A DNA stretch of 64,000 nucleotides. Source: Prevotella sp. (lineage in GTDB: Bacteria; Bacteroidota; Bacteroidia; Bacteroidales; Bacteroidaceae). Shown here piece by piece: positions 52,932 through 62,935 of this stretch (within the stretch, counting starts at the first letter, position 1; every line of letters begins with the position of its first letter). The notes beneath the pieces are model-generated. The model was given only the letters and a program-made list of their open reading frames with translations, had not been told where the DNA came from and searched no databases. The position numbers and the translations under genes are program-made. The stretch is from positions 46,884-110,883 of the forward strand of contig JAFZIZ010000007.1 in assembly GCA_017554145.1 (NCBI GenBank), in the 5' to 3' direction.

Positions 52932-53005
52932 AATATTATATTCTAAACTTCCAAGTATTTTGATGAAAAATGCAAAAGAACAGGGTTTTTCCTAGAACGC
53001 ACTCT

Positions 53006-53056
53006 AAAACTTTTTCCTCCGAAGGGGAAAAAGTTTTACTCCGAAGAGGAGTAAAA
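53006..53056. repeat. Two overlapping hairpins with CCGAAG loops
   Basis: Hairpin 1 is AAAACTTTTTCC (53006-53017) with GGAAAAAGTTTT (53026-53037). Hairpin 2 is TTTTACTCC (53034-53042) with GGAGTAAAA (53048-53056). They share four bases and both loops contain CCGAAG. They lie downstream of the tamL-like gene and may end its transcript, although T runs are internal to the stems. Confidence 0.7.
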
Positions 53057-53059
53057 GAA

Positions 53060-53169
53060 CGTAAACTATATGTTTAGCACTCGTAAGTCATATACTTAGC
53101 CACCAAAAGTTATATACTTAGCACTCCTAAACTATATGTTTAGCAGACGTAAGTCATATAGTTTTTAGA
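53060..53169. repeat. Five 22-bp palindromic tandem repeats
   Basis: Units start at 53060, 53082, 53104, 53126 and 53148. Four carry a small palindrome: TAAAC-TATAT-GTTTA in units 1 and 4, TAAGT-CATAT-ACTTA in unit 2, AAGT/ACTT in unit 3. The fifth unit is degenerate and contains the stop codon of the tamL-like gene (53165-53167). Confidence 0.85.
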
Positions 53170-55519
53170 ACGGATAGCCGATGGCGAAGTGAAGGGACTG
53201 GTTATCCTTGAAACTCCTGACATTGAAAAAGCCTGACTTGCCTGTATCGTAAGGCACATGAAGACCGATTCCCCAGTCGAGACGGAGGATAAGGAAATCG
53301 AGGTCGTAACGGATACCGATACCCGTTCCGACAGCAAGTTCACGGAAGAAGTTCTTGGGTTGGAAATGACTGTGGGACGCGATGTAATCCCAAACTTCGT
53401 CTTCATCAGAGTCATCGTTGGGCGGCGTCCATACGTTTCCTGCATCAAGGAACAGGGCGCCATAGAGGTTGCCAAAGAGACGGCGACGATACTCCAAGTT
53501 TGCCACGAACTTGACACTTCCATTACGCAAGAGATAATCCAAAGCCTTATCACCGAAGGACTCAAGACTGCCAGGGCCTACCCCACGAACGGGGAAGGCA
53601 CGGATACTATTAGCACCACCTACATAGAACATCTCTGCGTTGGGAATGGCATCGGAGTTGCCATAAAGCCAAATATAGCCAGCATTCAAGTGTCCCACCA
53701 ACTGCGACGCACTACTAAGCGTCCATGTCTTGGTAAAGTCGGTCTCCAGTTTGATGAACTGCGAATAGGGATTCCTAAACAGCGGTTTGTCTTTCTCATT
53801 CCAATCCCTTCCAGCTATCATATAACCCAGCGATACGAGATTACCTGATTCGGCAAGGGTCGTTTCCCAACGGATGGGATGCAGTGTGCCTGCCGGACTG
53901 GTATAAGTATAGGTATAGCGCATCTCCGGCACGAAATAGTCCTGCATGGTGGCAGCAAGGTAATTATTCTTCTGCACCAGCGAATCGTAGGCAGCAGTAT
54001 GGCTGTTCATATACTGATACTTCACCGTCAGCGGCGAGAACTCATGGCGACTCTGCTCAGAGGTTTGCCATTTATAGGTCCACTCGCCACTTACCACATG
54101 CATCTTATAATAGTCAGGACGATAGATAATATCCGTAGAGACTTTGGCAATGGTGAGCGGTGTGGAATAGAAACGACGGCGGCGGATGCGACGACCATCC
54201 TTATCACGACGCACACGATTACCTCCAAAGAACGGGGCGATGATACGTGGGAACTCAATACTGGCATCAGCACCATATTCATAGTTGTTCATTGACGAAC
54301 CGCCACTGGTCGACCACTCATAGGAGCCGTGCAGGTTGACGTCTATCTTCTCACCGCCTCGGAAGGCATTACGACGAGTGACACCCATCTTCAACTCTGG
54401 TCCTACACGTCCAATAGTACGGGCATTGAAGTTCGTCTCAATATAGAAGTCCCAAGGCTTGTCGAACACACAGTTGAGCGTCAGGTCAAGGGTATCGCAA
54501 GTAGCAGTAGTGTCACGAGGCGTAAATACAAAGTCGGTTGAAGAGAACAGTCCCATGGCATTAAGCTTATTGACCGACTGCAAATAGTTATCGTAACTAT
54601 ACAACTGACGGGGACGTAACTTCATATCTGCCATCAGGACACGCGTACGGATAGGCTGTTTCTTACCGGCAAAACGAACGGTGAAGTAACGACGCTTCAC
54701 TGAATCAGTCAACTGCTCCCTGAAAGTCTTGCGCATATTGATATCAATCTTACCAATATACCACTTATGAAGTGCCTGTTCTGGAACGTCGTTTGCCAAC
54801 TGGAAACGCAATTGAGCCTTGCCATCAACGGCAAGAGTATCAGCCAGATAGGAGGCATAGCTCGACTGATAGTAATAGTAACCATTGTTGCGCAGCAGCA
54901 TGTTCACACGACTGCGCTCTGCATCGAGATTGGAAACCACAAAGGGATCACCCTTATGGATATTTGCTTCGTCGAGTGTAGCATGTATCAGACTGTCTGC
55001 CTCAACAGGGAAACCTACATATTCAACACTGTCGAGAAGGTAGAGCCGACCGGGATTCACCGTATAGGCAATCTTCGCCGTCTTGGGATTCTTCTGCTGG
55101 ACAGTCTCATAACTTACCTGTCCGTTGAAATAACCATGATTACGCAATACTGAACGTGCCACAGAAGTACGCAACTCCGGATTGACCCACGACATCAAGA
55201 CAGGCTGCTTACCGAAGGACTTGGTCATCCATTTGGCAAAGCCAGAGTCCTTTCCGCTATAGTGGTTCCATATCGATACACCCAAAGAGAATGGCATGCG
55301 ATGATAGCTGCTACCGAAGATGGCACCATTGGGAGCCGTAGCAAGTGCCGCCTCTACCTCCTCTTGTGTCTGCGTGAAGTTGTCGTTCTGCTCATAGTTC
55401 TCATAGGCTATCTTCGTCAGACCAATGAAGAGTTGGTCGTCTTCAGGGATGTTCTTCGTCATCGAACAGGAAGACAGAAGGACAGCTACTATGATATATA
55501 GAACACTATTTCGTTTCAT
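53165..55519 (-). CDS. TamA/BamA-family outer-membrane protein with lipoprotein signal (TamL-like)
   Basis: A 784-residue Omp85 protein. The signal ends in a lipobox (VAVLLSSCSM), POTRA-type domains follow (about residues 30-400) and a C-terminal 16-strand bacterial surface antigen barrel closes it, ending in aromatic F (FAIGYPF). With TamB, encoded just upstream with a 14-base overlap, it likely forms the Bacteroidota translocation and assembly module. The lipidated start differs from proteobacterial TamA. The stop codon lies in a palindromic 22-bp repeat. Confidence 0.88.
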   Translation of the reverse strand: MKRNSVLYIIVAVLLSSCSMTKNIPEDDQLFIGLTKIAYENYEQNDNFTQTQEEVEAALATAPNGAIFGSSYHRMPFSLGVSIWNHYSGKDSGFAKWMTKSFGKQPVLMSWVNPELRTSVARSVLRNHGYFNGQVSYETVQQKNPKTAKIAYTVNPGRLYLLDSVEYVGFPVEADSLIHATLDEANIHKGDPFVVSNLDAERSRVNMLLRNNGYYYYQSSYASYLADTLAVDGKAQLRFQLANDVPEQALHKWYIGKIDINMRKTFREQLTDSVKRRYFTVRFAGKKQPIRTRVLMADMKLRPRQLYSYDNYLQSVNKLNAMGLFSSTDFVFTPRDTTATCDTLDLTLNCVFDKPWDFYIETNFNARTIGRVGPELKMGVTRRNAFRGGEKIDVNLHGSYEWSTSGGSSMNNYEYGADASIEFPRIIAPFFGGNRVRRDKDGRRIRRRRFYSTPLTIAKVSTDIIYRPDYYKMHVVSGEWTYKWQTSEQSRHEFSPLTVKYQYMNSHTAAYDSLVQKNNYLAATMQDYFVPEMRYTYTYTSPAGTLHPIRWETTLAESGNLVSLGYMIAGRDWNEKDKPLFRNPYSQFIKLETDFTKTWTLSSASQLVGHLNAGYIWLYGNSDAIPNAEMFYVGGANSIRAFPVRGVGPGSLESFGDKALDYLLRNGSVKFVANLEYRRRLFGNLYGALFLDAGNVWTPPNDDSDEDEVWDYIASHSHFQPKNFFRELAVGTGIGIRYDLDFLILRLDWGIGLHVPYDTGKSGFFNVRSFKDNQSLHFAIGYPF

Positions 55520-58500
55520 TGCTTTCAGTTTTTAGGGAGTCAGGAAGAGTTGTCTGAGTATTCGGAATATTCTGATTATTCTGAGGACTCGGAGTATTCG
55601 GATTCCTCAGAGGCATCTGCGGAGTGGTATCCTTGAAGCGGAAGATATCCCAGAAGCTCTGTAACGAACGACGCCACGTGAAGCCTGCGCCATATTTCTG
55701 GGTATAACCGTCGAGCCAGTCATAACTGTTGTTCTGGTAATAGAGGGTGATAAACTTGTTCGCCGTCTGGTCGAGACGATACTCCAACGAGACATTATCG
55801 AAGAAGGAGTTGTTACGCTGTTGCAACTCGGCACCCGTCGATACCTTTCCGCCTACGGCAATCTTCAGGCGGTTGTTCATGAAGCGCTTGGCAAACTTAA
55901 AAGAATAGTCGGTATGAGTAGCACCTGAGGCATCAACGGAGTTATCCATACCAAACGAGAGGTCGAGGGTACGCAGGGCATTACCCGTAATATTACTAAT
56001 CTCTGAGTTCAGGAACGAGCTGAGTGCGGAGTTCATTGAGAAGGCTCCAGTATTGCCATCGGCAAGATACATACCCGTGGTGAGCATCGTCACGGCAAGT
56101 TTTCCACGCTGTTCCGTTCCCATTGCCTGCAACTCACTATGCAGCTGCATGTCTTCGGGAGCATCCAGCGTGAATTCCAATCCCATATCATTGAGTGTCT
56201 TGGTGATAATCACACCACAATCAAACTCGACGCTACGCCCTACCCCATTATCATTAGAGACAGTAGCACGGGTGCGCTCTGTAGCCGTAATATTCAGCGT
56301 AGGATTCATCGGCTCACCCGTAAACTCAATATAAGAGCCGTCCTGAATGGTAAACGTCTTCAGAGGAATAACTGGCAGAGAATATTTCATCTCGCCATTC
56401 GACAAGGTATAGCGACCACGAAGCTGCAGGTTGTCGGCTGGTGTATAGAGCATACGCAGCGTACCACCGCCCATCAGGTCGATATAGTTGGAGTGGTCGG
56501 TATTGAGGTAAGCCATGATATGTGCTCCCTTCGATATCTCCATCGTCAGATCCATATTAAAGCCTGTCAGCGTAGGACGGTTGACAACAGCCTGAATGGT
56601 ATCGTTGAAGTCGACGAACTTCACCAACTCTTCCAAATGGTTATCGGTAGACAAGGGGGTATCACGCAGCACATAGCTCATATCCGTAGAGCCCAACACA
56701 TTGAGTCGACCTCGCATACTCAAATTGTCAAGCGGTCCCTGCATCCTACCGAAGAAATCGACAAATGCCTTACCATAGGCAATACTCTTCGCATTCTCTT
56801 TGGCACCGATAATCTGATAGTCTCTGGCTTGCATACGAAGGTCGACCATGATACGGTCGAGGTCGCTGAAATTAACACTACCCATGATATTCAACGGGTT
56901 ATCGTTATGGGCATAGACGGTGAAGTTCTCCAACAGGAGATTAGAGCCTACAATGCGAACAGGGTCATTGTCAAAGCGCAGACGCATGCCATAGGGAATG
57001 CTCACCAGATAAGAGGAATCCAGATAAATCTCACCATTTACCTGTGGTTTCTTCAATGAGCCCTTGATAGACAGGTTGCCTTCTCCATATCCTTCCAAAC
57101 CGGCAATCTGATCGGGAACGAAACCATTGATGATAGATAATGGGAAACGCTCTAATTGCAAGTTGGCATCCAATGAGCCGTCACCGGCATTATAATAAGT
57201 ACCATTCAACAGTCCTACTTCTATATCGTCCTTCATCAGACGCGCCTCAATAGCATGGGCATCGTCTTCTTTCTGCAGATAGACGAGTTCGGTGCTGATA
57301 TTACCTATCGGGCTATGCTCGTAGGTCATATTCTGAACGGACATATCGCTGACCATCGAGAAATGTCCTGACTCATGCTGCACGACATGATAGTCACCAT
57401 TCAGCAATCCAGACATACGAGGCACATAAGGAATGACGGACGTGATTTCATCGAGATTGAAACGGTTCAAACTGACCGTGATATCCTGTAAAGCGGTGGG
57501 ATCGCTCTCTTCAGAATAGATCTTCACACCTGTACCATCATCGGCAATCAGGTCAATCTTAGCACGTACCTTCTTATCAGTACCGAGGAAAACAAAATTA
57601 TCCTTGTTCAGATTGAACTCCTTATAACCGAGTGTAGGACGATCAGGAACAAGATGCAGGTTGATGCCGTTATGAGCCATCTCTGCCTGAGCACCGATAC
57701 GGGCTCCCAACTTATTATCGGAATCATAATAACGCACACCCATCGTAGCTCCCTTTTCCTGCAAGACACCATCGAAGAGGGCATTAAACACAAACTGCGG
57801 ATTGCGCTTGTTGTTACGTATCTGTCCACCAAAACTTAAACGTTCTGCACGTTGTGTCAGTCGGAAATTAATCGTATCCAGACGAGTACCGTCGTAGACA
57901 AGGGAATGGACATAACCCTGACCATTAACTCCTGTCTCTGGAGAGGTTGACATATCAAACAACAAGTCCTTGAATTCAATATTCTCTCCACTCTTCAGAA
58001 TATTGGCAATCGGATTGTTGGCCTTACTCTCTACATGGAGTTTCATGACAGGCAACAGTCTTCTAAGAGCTGGCTGGTTGATAACTTTTTGATCCAATTG
58101 AGCCATCGCCGAGTCACTGAGCACGGTCAATTGCTTCAAGACACGCTCATAATCACCACTGGCATCTACCTTCACTATGAAGTCACCACTCTGAATGCGG
58201 GCATAGGTAGTATCGGGACGCAGATTGACAAGCACCCCTACATCCTCAGGACGGTAGACCTTTGCAGAATCGCGGAAGGTCAAATCACTGATAAATCCAC
58301 TGATATAATGGGTCTTTTTAAAATCAGATTTGACATCTACATGACCACACAAACCTATCGTTAAGGGCTTATCCACCAGATGCAACCGATACAGATCCAA
58401 CTGTGCAAGGTCGGCAGTCACTGTTCCATTGAGTTTATCCTTGCTCGTCAGGGCATCAAGACTAATGGTTCCGTTGAGCAACTCGTTATCTCCCGTCAGA

Positions 58501-60170
58501 TTGGCATAGGCACGTCCGTTGCGGACATCTGCCGTTGCGGTCATATTGTTCAGATGATAACTGCCATAATCTATATGATGTATCTTCGCATCTGCAACAA
58601 GGGTGGTACGCGGAGAGAAGATATCTGTCCCCTGCCCTTTTGCCACAATATCAGCAGAGACAGTATAGATAGAGTCATGAGGCATGAAATGATGAACATT
58701 CAAATCACGGATATTCAATTTCGCATCATAGCGCATCGCATCAGCATTGAAATTGCCTTTGGCCTTTACAACACCCTTACCTTCACGCATCACAACATCA
58801 GCAAAATACTGGGCACCATCGGCTCTGACAAGACCTTCAGCAGTGATACCACGAGGAATACGATAGTCACGCTGGATATCCTTGGGAAGCATACCTGTGA
58901 TGAAACCAAGATCTTCTGTTCTAGCCTTGAACTGCACCTTGGCACGCAACCGCTTGGGGTCAGTCAGATTGGCGGCAAAACCTGTGGCTGTGGCATGGAA
59001 GGCGGTAGGCAACGACACATCGAGTCCGTCGAACTCCATATAGTCCATATTGCCATTGACAGAGCCTTTGACACTCAACGGATAGTTGGGCCAGCGCTGC
59101 TGGAACGACTGGGGCATACCACCCATAAAACGCATCAGGTCTTGCTTACCCAACTGGGCATTCATACGCATCCGCATCTTACCTGGATCAATCTTGTCCA
59201 TCAGCGAGAAGGGCATATCCAGTTCCATCTCAATATCTGAGTCGGGTGTCCTCAAACGGAAACTTGGCAATCGGATCTTACCGTTCTCCATCGCTATAGC
59301 TCCTGTCAGATCAGTCACTTGTAACCCACTCTTCTCTCTCATCTGCACCGTTCGCATCACAAGACGAGCAGTCGGATTGTGATAATAGATAGAATCGACT
59401 CCGATATTCACATGGGTGAGATCAATATGATTGAAGTCCAAACCTTCGACACGGGGCTCAAAGTTCAAATCGTATTGCAAACTGCCATTCTCCCAATCAA
59501 GGGATGCTACCTTATAAGTCTGTGTCTCAAGGTCGATATCTCCTTCACGAGCTACCAAGGAACCGAAATGGGCTGCCACACTCATCGTATCGCCAGGCAT
59601 GTGGAAAGCAACGTCCGAACGGATAATACTTAGACTATCGGCGAATATCTTCCAATGGTTTTCTGTAGTTGTCGTGTCTTCCGGCACACTGTCATTCAAG
59701 GCGATATCCACACGGGCATCCTCCAAGCAGGCTCCATTCACTTCAACGGTCTGCTTATCTAAGTCAATACCTTTGCTCGACAAGGCGAGTCGTTTAAACT
59801 GTCCTTTCACACGTGCCGCCTCGACAAACTGGGCGGTATTGAACTTGGCATTATTGACTTCCAGTTCCTCAATGATGACCTTCTTCTTAAACAGCGGCAT
59901 CAGTTTCACGTCAACAATCATACGCTCCACATCAGCAATAGTGTCTGACTGTTGGATAATATGGAAGCCATCAATGCCTAAATCCAAAGGGAAAGAAAGA
60001 TCCACATGATCAACGGTGATTTGCATACCCGTTTTCTCTGAAGCGATAGCCGCTACCTTATCCACCGCCCAGTTCTGAACGGGCGGGAAATAAAGCAGTA
60101 ATGTCAGTATCAGAAACAGCAGAACGGGACTCAACAAAATACCCAGAATCCACCAGAATGCTTTCTTCAT
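55506..60170 (-). CDS. tamB: Translocation and assembly module protein TamB (AsmA-like)
   Basis: A 1554-residue protein with an N-terminal membrane anchor (FWWILGILLSPVLLFLILTLLLY), a very long beta-rich body of AsmA/TamB repeats and the C-terminal TamB (DUF490) domain. It spans the periplasm between the inner membrane and the TamL-like barrel and probably moves lipids or helps outer-membrane protein assembly. The length is at the long end for the family. A Pro/Asn/Thr-rich tail (PNTPSPQNNQNIPNTQTTLP) is encoded by a 9-base tandem repeat. Confidence 0.9.
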   Translation of the reverse strand: MKKAFWWILGILLSPVLLFLILTLLLYFPPVQNWAVDKVAAIASEKTGMQITVDHVDLSFPLDLGIDGFHIIQQSDTIADVERMIVDVKLMPLFKKKVIIEELEVNNAKFNTAQFVEAARVKGQFKRLALSSKGIDLDKQTVEVNGACLEDARVDIALNDSVPEDTTTTENHWKIFADSLSIIRSDVAFHMPGDTMSVAAHFGSLVAREGDIDLETQTYKVASLDWENGSLQYDLNFEPRVEGLDFNHIDLTHVNIGVDSIYYHNPTARLVMRTVQMREKSGLQVTDLTGAIAMENGKIRLPSFRLRTPDSDIEMELDMPFSLMDKIDPGKMRMRMNAQLGKQDLMRFMGGMPQSFQQRWPNYPLSVKGSVNGNMDYMEFDGLDVSLPTAFHATATGFAANLTDPKRLRAKVQFKARTEDLGFITGMLPKDIQRDYRIPRGITAEGLVRADGAQYFADVVMREGKGVVKAKGNFNADAMRYDAKLNIRDLNVHHFMPHDSIYTVSADIVAKGQGTDIFSPRTTLVADAKIHHIDYGSYHLNNMTATADVRNGRAYANLTGDNELLNGTISLDALTSKDKLNGTVTADLAQLDLYRLHLVDKPLTIGLCGHVDVKSDFKKTHYISGFISDLTFRDSAKVYRPEDVGVLVNLRPDTTYARIQSGDFIVKVDASGDYERVLKQLTVLSDSAMAQLDQKVINQPALRRLLPVMKLHVESKANNPIANILKSGENIEFKDLLFDMSTSPETGVNGQGYVHSLVYDGTRLDTINFRLTQRAERLSFGGQIRNNKRNPQFVFNALFDGVLQEKGATMGVRYYDSDNKLGARIGAQAEMAHNGINLHLVPDRPTLGYKEFNLNKDNFVFLGTDKKVRAKIDLIADDGTGVKIYSEESDPTALQDITVSLNRFNLDEITSVIPYVPRMSGLLNGDYHVVQHESGHFSMVSDMSVQNMTYEHSPIGNISTELVYLQKEDDAHAIEARLMKDDIEVGLLNGTYYNAGDGSLDANLQLERFPLSIINGFVPDQIAGLEGYGEGNLSIKGSLKKPQVNGEIYLDSSYLVSIPYGMRLRFDNDPVRIVGSNLLLENFTVYAHNDNPLNIMGSVNFSDLDRIMVDLRMQARDYQIIGAKENAKSIAYGKAFVDFFGRMQGPLDNLSMRGRLNVLGSTDMSYVLRDTPLSTDNHLEELVKFVDFNDTIQAVVNRPTLTGFNMDLTMEISKGAHIMAYLNTDHSNYIDLMGGGTLRMLYTPADNLQLRGRYTLSNGEMKYSLPVIPLKTFTIQDGSYIEFTGEPMNPTLNITATERTRATVSNDNGVGRSVEFDCGVIITKTLNDMGLEFTLDAPEDMQLHSELQAMGTEQRGKLAVTMLTTGMYLADGNTGAFSMNSALSSFLNSEISNITGNALRTLDLSFGMDNSVDASGATHTDYSFKFAKRFMNNRLKIAVGGKVSTGAELQQRNNSFFDNVSLEYRLDQTANKFITLYYQNNSYDWLDGYTQKYGAGFTWRRSLQSFWDIFRFKDTTPQMPLRNPNTPSPQNNQNIPNTQTTLPDSLKTESNETK
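55554..55607. repeat. 9-base tandem repeat at the tamB 3' end
   Basis: Six units (ctgagtatt, cggaatatt, ctgattatt, ctgaggact, cggagtatt, cggattcct) in unbroken register, of the same family as inside the ABC-F gene (42211-42273) and read in the same codon phase. Confidence 0.87.
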
Positions 60171-60227
60171 GTTTCGTAACTTTGCAAATCAAGATGCAAA
60201 GTAAGTAAAAATATCGGAAATACGAAA

Positions 60228-60905
60228 CTATTTAACGGAAAAATTGATATTTTGCCACAGATTATCCTGAGGCAGAGGCGATTCCACGACAATATGCTCT
60301 TTGGATACCGGATGGATAAAGTCCAAGCGATGAGCTAACAAGGAGATGCTACCATCAGGATTACTACGCTTTGCCCCATACTTCAAATCACCCTTGATGG
60401 GACAACCCATAGCGGCAAGTTGACAGCGTATCTGATGATGGCGACCTGTCAACAGATTGACTTCTAAAAGATAATAACGCTCCGACTGACCTATCAAGCG
60501 ATATTTGAGAATCGCCTTTTTCGAACGGGGTACCTCACGAGAATAGGCAAAACTCTTATTCTTCTCTTCATTACGCACCAACCAATGCTCCAAAGTACCC
60601 TCCTCTTCTTCTGGCTTGTTCTGAACGACAGCCCAGTAAGTCTTATGTACTTCTCCGTCACGGAACATATTATTCAATCGCCCTAGCGCTTTAGAGGTTC
60701 GAGCAAACATCACCAATCCACTAACAGGACGATCGAGCCGATGTACAACACCTAAGAATACTAATCCAGGCTTAGCGTATTTCTCCTTGATATACGCCTT
60801 CACCAATTCAGAAAGTGGAGTATCGCCGGTCTTATCGCCCTGCACGATCTCCCCACTTTCCTTGTATACGATAATAATATGATTGTCCTCGTAAACTACC
60901 TTCAT
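60228..60905 (-). CDS. RluA-family pseudouridine synthase
   Basis: A 225-residue enzyme with the catalytic Asp in HRLDRPVSGLVMFARTSKA and the family's DLKYGAKRSN and HQIRCQLAAMGCPIKGD blocks. It lacks an N-terminal S4 domain, as in short RluA/TruC-like members. It isomerises a uridine in rRNA or tRNA; the site cannot be told. It is 12 bases behind the DUF4923-type gene in one operon. Confidence 0.92.
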   Translation of the reverse strand: MKVVYEDNHIIIVYKESGEIVQGDKTGDTPLSELVKAYIKEKYAKPGLVFLGVVHRLDRPVSGLVMFARTSKALGRLNNMFRDGEVHKTYWAVVQNKPEEEEGTLEHWLVRNEEKNKSFAYSREVPRSKKAILKYRLIGQSERYYLLEVNLLTGRHHQIRCQLAAMGCPIKGDLKYGAKRSNPDGSISLLAHRLDFIHPVSKEHIVVESPLPQDNLWQNINFSVK

Positions 60906-60917
60906 TCAAAGAAAAGG

Positions 60918-61532
60918 CTACTGTTTCATATCGAAGCCGAGACGGACACCTTCATAGTTCTTGCTGAGTTCACCGACCTTCTGAACGGTACTATTACCAC
61001 TCATAGCTGCCAATACCTGGAGAACATTCAACAGCTTCTTCGACTCGAAGAGCAGTGAGATACCACCATATTCGCGCTTGGCATAGCAATTGATCGTAAT
61101 CAGCATACCTTTCATGGTAACCTTAGCAGTACTCTCTTCGAGCGTCCAGTTACCACTGAAATTAGTACCTCCGATACATGCCTTGAAAGTCTTGTCCTCA
61201 TTGAACGTGACATAGGTGTTCTGAGCCGTCAATCCTGTTTTTTGGAAATAAGGTTCCAATTCCTGCTCAATCTTTGTAGCAGCAACCTCACCACCTGCCT
61301 TAGCAAGAAGATTCTCACTGGTAAACGCACAACCAGGACCACTATATCTCCAAGTACCTACGAGTCCGCGCTGAGTCACCTTATCCATACCGATAACACT
61401 CGTGAAAGCGTTGGCAAGTGTACCTCCACTACCAATGGCTTGAAGCAACGTACCTGCTCCACAGGAAGTGAGCACAATGGCAGCAATCACCAAAAGGTAT
61501 GCTGCCATGATGTTTTTCTTGAATGTTCTCAT
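60918..61532 (-). CDS. DUF4923-type lipoprotein
   Basis: A 204-residue protein with a lipoprotein signal (AAIVLTSCGAG). The mature part resembles DUF4923: LVGTWRYSGPGCAFTSENLL, NKDKTFKACIGG-like turns and a beta-sandwich of repeated strands (GNWTLEESTAKVTMKGM). Function is unknown; it is common in Bacteroidales. It lies between fabG and the pseudouridine synthase gene, 17 and 12 bases from them. A Met at position 9 is an alternative start. Confidence 0.8.
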   Translation of the reverse strand: MRTFKKNIMAAYLLVIAAIVLTSCGAGTLLQAIGSGGTLANAFTSVIGMDKVTQRGLVGTWRYSGPGCAFTSENLLAKAGGEVAATKIEQELEPYFQKTGLTAQNTYVTFNEDKTFKACIGGTNFSGNWTLEESTAKVTMKGMLITINCYAKREYGGISLLFESKKLLNVLQVLAAMSGNSTVQKVGELSKNYEGVRLGFDMKQ

Positions 61533-61549
61533 AGTTGTTATGATGATGA

Positions 61550-62287
61550 TTACATATTCATTCCACCGTCAACTTGGATAACCTGTCCACTGACATAACT
61601 TGACATATCAGAAGCCAAGAAAGCAGCCACATTAGCAATATCCTCTACCTGTCCACCACGACGAAGAGGAATCTTATTCTTCCACTCGTTGCGAACTTCC
61701 TCAGGCAAAGCAGCTGTCATAGCTGTCTCAATGAATCCTGGAGCAATAGCATTTGCACGAATGCCCTTCGGTCCCATCTCCTGACCAATACTCTTGGCAA
61801 GAGCGATAAGTCCTGCCTTTGAAGCAGCATAGTTTGCTTGACCGGCATTACCATGAACACCAACAACAGATGCCATATTGATGATACTACCACCACGCTG
61901 ACGCATCATCACGGGTACACAAGCGTGGATGAAGTTGAATGCAGACTTCAAGTTAACGGCAATCACAGCGTCCCACTGCTGCTCAGTCATACGAAGCATC
62001 AGTCCGTCTTTCGTAATACCAGCATTATTGACGAGAATATCAATACTTCCAAATTCTTCCTTCACAGCCTTTACAACTTCCTCTGTCTGAGCGAAGTCTG
62101 CAGCATTAGAGGCATAACTCTTTGCTTTAACACCCTTGGCAGCAATCTCTTTCTCTGTCTCTTCATTCACTTCCAAATCAGTGAATGCGATGTTAGCACC
62201 TTCTTCTGCAAACTTCAATGCGATAGCTTTTCCGATACCGCGTGCAGCACCTGTAATCAGGGCTGTCTTTCCTTCTAATAATCCCAT
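61550..62287 (-). CDS. fabG: 3-oxoacyl-[acyl-carrier-protein] reductase
   Basis: A 245-residue short-chain dehydrogenase: cofactor motif TGAARGIGKAIA, NNAGITKDGLMLRM, catalytic Ser in INMASVVG and Tyr/Lys in YAASKAGLIALAKSIGQEMG, with the FabG-type end DMSSYVSGQVIQVDGGMNM. It reduces 3-oxoacyl-ACP with NADPH in fatty-acid elongation. It follows a TetR-family gene by 29 bases, so it may be under that repressor's control. Confidence 0.93.
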   Translation of the reverse strand: MGLLEGKTALITGAARGIGKAIALKFAEEGANIAFTDLEVNEETEKEIAAKGVKAKSYASNAADFAQTEEVVKAVKEEFGSIDILVNNAGITKDGLMLRMTEQQWDAVIAVNLKSAFNFIHACVPVMMRQRGGSIINMASVVGVHGNAGQANYAASKAGLIALAKSIGQEMGPKGIRANAIAPGFIETAMTAALPEEVRNEWKNKIPLRRGGQVEDIANVAAFLASDMSSYVSGQVIQVDGGMNM

Positions 62288-62316
62288 AATTAATTTCTTT
62301 TATTTATAATTGTTTG

Positions 62317-62910
62317 TTATTTCTTTTGAAACTTTCCTAATGCACCATAAACGAATTTCGCTACTTGGGGCTTGGTATCTTCTTCTTTCATTCCATGACC
62401 AATACGTCCGTATATATAAGGAACTTCTAGACCCTTAATACAATAATGGGTAATATCTGCCACGAGATCAATATTGTCAATATCGAATTCACCGTCTTCC
62501 TTACCTTCTGTAAATACTTTACGGAAGAGTTCGACTTCTGCATCGTCGAAATGCTTACGTACCTTCTCCACCATCCAGATATTACGGAAGAACTCAGCAC
62601 GCAAATTACCATTACGTACTACCGTCTCACGAATCATACTCAAATGGGTGTAGATGAGTTCGATGATCTTATCTTGAGGGCGTATCTTACGGGCAGCAAC
62701 CTCGTCCAACCTGTCAGACAAGCGTTCCAACTCACCTTCAATAACAGCATAATAGATATCTTCCTTAGACTTGAAATAGGTATAAAGCGTACGACGACCC
62801 TTACCTGACGCCATAGCGATATCATTCATAGTCGTATTCTCCATCCCATTCTTGGCAAACAATTGCCGGGCGACATCTACCAATTTTTGTCTGGTCTTTG
62901 ATATTGACAT
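62317..62910 (-). CDS. TetR-family transcriptional regulator
   Basis: A 197-residue regulator from the ATG at 62910, which has a strong AGGAGAG ribosome site; the GTG start 33 bases upstream lies inside the operator palindrome and is unlikely. The helix-turn-helix is MNDIAMASGKGRRTLYTYFKSKEDIYYAVI. The C-terminal ligand domain is not diagnostic. It is autoregulated by inference (palindrome at 62936-62965) and precedes fabG, so fatty-acid or membrane signals are possible ligands. Confidence 0.88.
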   Translation of the reverse strand: MSISKTRQKLVDVARQLFAKNGMENTTMNDIAMASGKGRRTLYTYFKSKEDIYYAVIEGELERLSDRLDEVAARKIRPQDKIIELIYTHLSMIRETVVRNGNLRAEFFRNIWMVEKVRKHFDDAEVELFRKVFTEGKEDGEFDIDNIDLVADITHYCIKGLEVPYIYGRIGHGMKEEDTKPQVAKFVYGALGKFQKK

Positions 62911-62935
62911 ATATTCTCTCCTCCCAAACTTTTCG

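Noticed and set aside
53060-53169. CRISPR-like regular 22-base period
   Set aside because: There are no spacers, units are directly adjacent and imperfectly palindromic, and no cas gene is near.
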